Source: a bacterium
GTDB taxonomy: Bacteria > Planctomycetota > JAFGQW01
Reading direction: 5' to 3'
Length of the DNA stretch: 64,000 nt
Assembly (NCBI GenBank): GCA_030426805.1
Contig: JAUHXU010000005.1
Location: 527,728 to 591,727 of the forward strand
Part shown: positions 62,302 to 64,000 of the stretch, piece after piece
Layout: each line of letters starts with the position of its first letter
How positions within the stretch are numbered: position 1 is the first letter of the stretch
Position numbers and translations under genes: made by a program
Notes under the pieces: model-generated
Seen by the model: only the letters and a program-made list of their open reading frames with translations
The model's database searches: none
Told to the model about the DNA's origin: nothing

Positions 62302-62817
62302 TCACTTCCTCTTGCTGAACCGGCTCGCGAGCCACGCCCATGCGCGGGTGCGGCCCGGCATGCACGCGGCGTCGTCCTCGGTCGGCAGCGGCGCGAGTCG
62401 CCCGTCGTCCGTCATCCGGTCGAGCACCTCCGGCAACCGTCGACCGTAGATCGTGCGGCACCCGCTCTTGAGCATCTTGCTGACGAGCCACGCGCGCAGC
62501 CCCCGGAATCCGTCCTGGGTCATCGTCAGCCGCGTGCCGTCGCCGACGGCGGCCAAGTCGAACGTGACGACCGTGTCGAGCGGTCCGCCGCGCCAGGTGA
62601 AACGTAGGCGCTCGGGCGGCGCCAATTCGAGGACCTCGCAGTGCACGATGCCGTCGAAGCCCGGCGCGGGGTCGGTGCGGAACGTGAACCGATGCCCCAC
62701 GGTCGGCTCGAAGTCGTTCGGCATCAGCCACTCGGCCAGCGCGGCGGAGTCCGTCAGCGCGCGCCACACGCGCTCGCGCGGATGCGGGTAGGTCCGGTCC
62801 AACTCGATCTTCGCCAT
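62302..62817 (-). CDS. SRPBCC/AHSA1-like domain protein
   Basis: A 171-residue helix-grip protein of the AHSA1/SRPBCC class. YPHPRERVWRALTDSAALAEWL followed by GHRFTFRTDP and GDGTRLTMTQDGF is the standard pattern. Genes of this kind are commonly paired with an ArsR regulator, as here. The role is probably small-molecule binding or modification. ATG 62817 shares one base with the ArsR stop (TGATG); GTG 62820 is the alternative. The C-terminus has a longer basic tail (RAWAWLASRFSKRK) than usual. Confidence 0.8.
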   Translation of the reverse strand: MAKIELDRTYPHPRERVWRALTDSAALAEWLMPNDFEPTVGHRFTFRTDPAPGFDGIVHCEVLELAPPERLRFTWRGGPLDTVVTFDLAAVGDGTRLTMTQDGFRGLRAWLVSKMLKSGCRTIYGRRLPEVLDRMTDDGRLAPLPTEDDAACMPGRTRAWAWLASRFSKRK

Positions 62818-63137
62818 CACTCGTCTCCGTCGAGGTAATCGCCGAGCCGGTCAAGCCGGTCGGTCCAGAAGCGTTCGTAGTGCCGCACCCAATCCGCGAC
62901 CGCGCGGAGCCCGTCGGCCTGAAGGCGATAGTGGCGCTCGCGCCCGACCTTCTCGACCGCGACGAGCCCGGCCTCCCGCAGGATCCGCAGGTGCTTGGAC
63001 AGCGCCGGCTGCGAGATCGCGAACCCCTCGACGAGCGCCCGCACCGGACTCGCCCCATCGGCCAGCCGGTCGAGAATCCCCCGTCGCGTCGGATCCGCGA
63101 CCGCGCGGAACACATGAATCGCAGCGACATCGTTCAT
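62817..63137 (-). CDS. ArsR-family transcriptional regulator
   Basis: A 106-residue winged-helix protein: VADPTRRGILDRLADG, helix-turn-helix ISQPALSKHLRILREAGLV and wing EKVGRERHYRL. The metal-binding Cys of classical ArsR is absent, so it fits the AHSA1-linked subgroup. It probably represses its own operon through the palindrome at 63147-63162, only 10 bp ahead of ATG 63137. Confidence 0.88.
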   Translation of the reverse strand: MNDVAAIHVFRAVADPTRRGILDRLADGASPVRALVEGFAISQPALSKHLRILREAGLVAVEKVGRERHYRLQADGLRAVADWVRHYERFWTDRLDRLGDYLDGDE

Positions 63138-63146
63138 GCCCCACCT

Positions 63147-63162
63147 ATAACCGATCGGTTAT
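63147..63162. promoter_or_regulatory. perfect 16-bp palindrome, probable ArsR operator
   Basis: ATAACCGATCGGTTAT, fully self-complementary, 10 bp upstream of the regulator's ATG. Confidence 0.7.
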
Positions 63163-63183
63163 GTGTTGGCAAGTCGCTTCCGA

Positions 63184-63288
63184 GCAATCTCAGCCTCCGG
63201 ATCGAGAGCTTTGGGGACCTCCCCCTTCGCCCTGTCCCCGTCGACATCGATCCAAGCCGCTCCGGGTGCGATCGACGTCGACGGTGAC
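63184..63288. repeat. 105-bp direct repeat, copy 1
   Basis: Starts GCAATCTCAGCCTCCGGATC and is identical to copy 2 (63790-63894) except for a 2-base difference (TC versus GT) near the middle. Copy 1 also contains the left arm of a long inverted repeat that closes near 63307. Confidence 0.9.
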
Positions 63289-63307
63289 AGGGCGGAGGGG
63301 GAGGTGG
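63219..63307. repeat. long imperfect inverted repeat (arms about 35 bp)
   Basis: The left arm, beginning ACCTCCCCCTTCGCCCTGTC, is matched by the complement of the right arm ending GACAGGGCGGAGGGGGAGGT with about three mismatches. The spacer is about 19 bases. It would form a very stable hairpin in RNA or single-stranded DNA. Confidence 0.8.
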
Positions 63308-63344
63308 CGGGGTCCGTTGCGGTTGAGTGCGCTTCGCGCGCGAA

Positions 63345-63513
63345 TCCTGCACCACTCAGGCGCCATGCCTGCGCTTGGCGGCCCGGTATTGCACCACTAC
63401 GCGTGCGAAACGCCGCCAGGAGCACCGATCGGGTGCAGAATCACCGCGCCAAGCGCACGCATCGCACAAAAGCGGTGCAGAATCGGCCCGCGAAGCGCAT
63501 CGATCGAATGCGC
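63345..63513. repeat. four degenerate units spaced exactly 42 bp
   Basis: TGCACCACT begins at 63348 and 63390; GGTGCAGAATC begins at 63432 and 63474. All steps are 42 bp. A second motif, TGACGCGAAAYGGGACA, follows at 63535 and 63587. Confidence 0.65.
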
Positions 63514-63789
63514 GGCGGCTCGCTGCCGCGGATTTGACGCGAAACGGGACAATATCGCCGCAGCGAGGGGTCGCTGGCCCAGTATCTGACGCGAAATGGG
63601 ACAGATCCGGCGCAGCGAGCTTCCGCCCATACAACGCGAAGCCCGCCACCTCCCCGGAGAGCCCCTCGCCGTCGGCGTCGGCCGCACCCAAGAAGTGCCG
63701 GCGTCGGCGGGGAGGGGTTCGGCGGGGAGGCCCCGAGAGAGCTCCGAGCCGGAGCGCAGAGGTTGCAGTCCGACGCGCATCTCGAACGC

Positions 63790-63894
63790 GCAATCTCAGC
63801 CTCCGGATCGAGAGCTTTGGGGACCTCCCCCTTCGCCCTGTCCCCGTCGACATCGATCCAAGCCGCGTCGGGTGCGATCGACGTCGACGGTGAC
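63790..63894. repeat. 105-bp direct repeat, copy 2
   Basis: Second copy of the repeat at 63184-63288. The similarity stops right after GGTGAC, so the right arm of the long inverted repeat is missing here. Confidence 0.9.
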
Positions 63895-64000
63895 GGACTT
63901 CCTACCAATTGGCAACGTCTTTCTCGGGGCACCTCGTGCTGCCCCGGGGCTGCGGTCGGCACCGCCGGCTCCTCCTCGCTCAGGCCCGTCGCTTCGCTCC

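Larger units (their letters stand above)
63163..64000. other. 838 bp without a convincing gene, repeat-rich
   Basis: No frame here has a credible start, ribosome-binding site and protein pattern. The stretch holds two copies of a 105-bp repeat, a set of 42-bp spaced units, a pair of TGACGCGAAAYGGGACA units and a terminal hairpin (GGGGCA...TGCCCC near 63929-63948). Confidence 0.6.

Noticed and set aside
63345..63513. CRISPR array at the 42-bp spaced units
   Set aside because: Units are degenerate, the conserved core is only about 10 bp and the last two units carry a different version. No cas gene is nearby.
63161..63962. Several 100-190 codon open frames in the terminal region
   Set aside because: They overlap each other on both strands, run through the direct and inverted repeats, and show no start signals or protein features.

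Overview
The window is a very GC-rich stretch of a Gram-negative-type bacterial chromosome. Its gene content fits Planctomycetota best: secreted LamG, choice-of-anchor-B and HEAT proteins, an ECF sigma factor fused to a membrane anchor and carboxypeptidase-regulatory repeats, several polytopic GT-C glycosyltransferases, and tight ATGA/GTGA gene overlaps. That placement is inferred from protein architecture, not from a marker gene. No rRNA, tRNA, CRISPR or prophage was seen. Most genes end in TGA, so UGA is an ordinary stop codon in this genome.

Layout. 1-5.5 kb: a lipoprotein M1 aminopeptidase (cut by the window edge), a nucleotide-sugar epimerase, a secreted protein and a GT-C membrane protein. 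5.6-10.9 kb: a complete phosphate-uptake operon pstS-phoU-pstC-pstA-pstB1-pstB2 on the minus strand. Here PhoU carries a degenerate low-molecular-weight-phosphatase-like tail and the two PstB ATPases have complementary defects. 11-13.5 kb: a 2-phosphoglycerate kinase/phosphoglycerate mutase fusion. 13.5-18 kb: a four-gene, overlapping nucleotide-sugar (heptose-like) operon. 18-19.4 kb: a divergent pair, NikL-like and DUF4198. 19.5-26.8 kb: a DHH-like protein and two giant repeat proteins, one fused to a sigma factor. 26.9-31.9 kb: envelope glycosyltransferases and secreted propeller-like proteins. 31.9-35.8 kb: a thioredoxin-like selenoprotein, a membrane MutS-like ATPase and a small anchored protein, translationally coupled. 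35.8-43.3 kb: acyl-CoA carboxylase beta subunit, glycerophosphodiesterase, a large secreted protein, a GT-C protein and a TlpA lipoprotein. 43.6-47.6 kb: a HEAT-repeat protein with an internal UGA, an SGNH hydrolase and a second selenoprotein thioredoxin. 47.7-51.2 kb: sdhCAB. 51.2-57 kb: a LamG protein, a third thioredoxin-like selenoprotein, CstA and a REP-type transposase homologue. 57-63.1 kb: a lipoprotein, RNase HI, a lipid A-type acyltransferase, a GT-C protein, a beta-helix protein and an ArsR/SRPBCC pair. 63.1-64 kb: non-coding, full of repeats.

The most striking signal is selenocysteine. Three genes annotated naively would be cut in two at an in-frame UGA, and in each the UGA sits at the first position of a thioredoxin-type xxxC redox motif (UKGC, WUTPC, UPPC). 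The reading frame continues to a natural end on the far side. A fourth gene, the HEAT protein, has its UGA directly after the signal peptide. Each UGA is followed by a short GC hairpin that could serve as a bacterial SECIS. In three of the four the stem starts exactly 18 nt after the UGA. A Cys-containing TlpA homologue (WCAPC) nearby serves as an internal comparison. No selA, selB, selC or selD was seen in the window, so this rests on sequence pattern alone.

Other unusual architectures are the PhoU/pseudo-phosphatase fusion, the asymmetric PstB pair, the 2PGK-ApgM fusion, the SDR-nucleotidyltransferase fusion and the membrane-anchored sigma factor.
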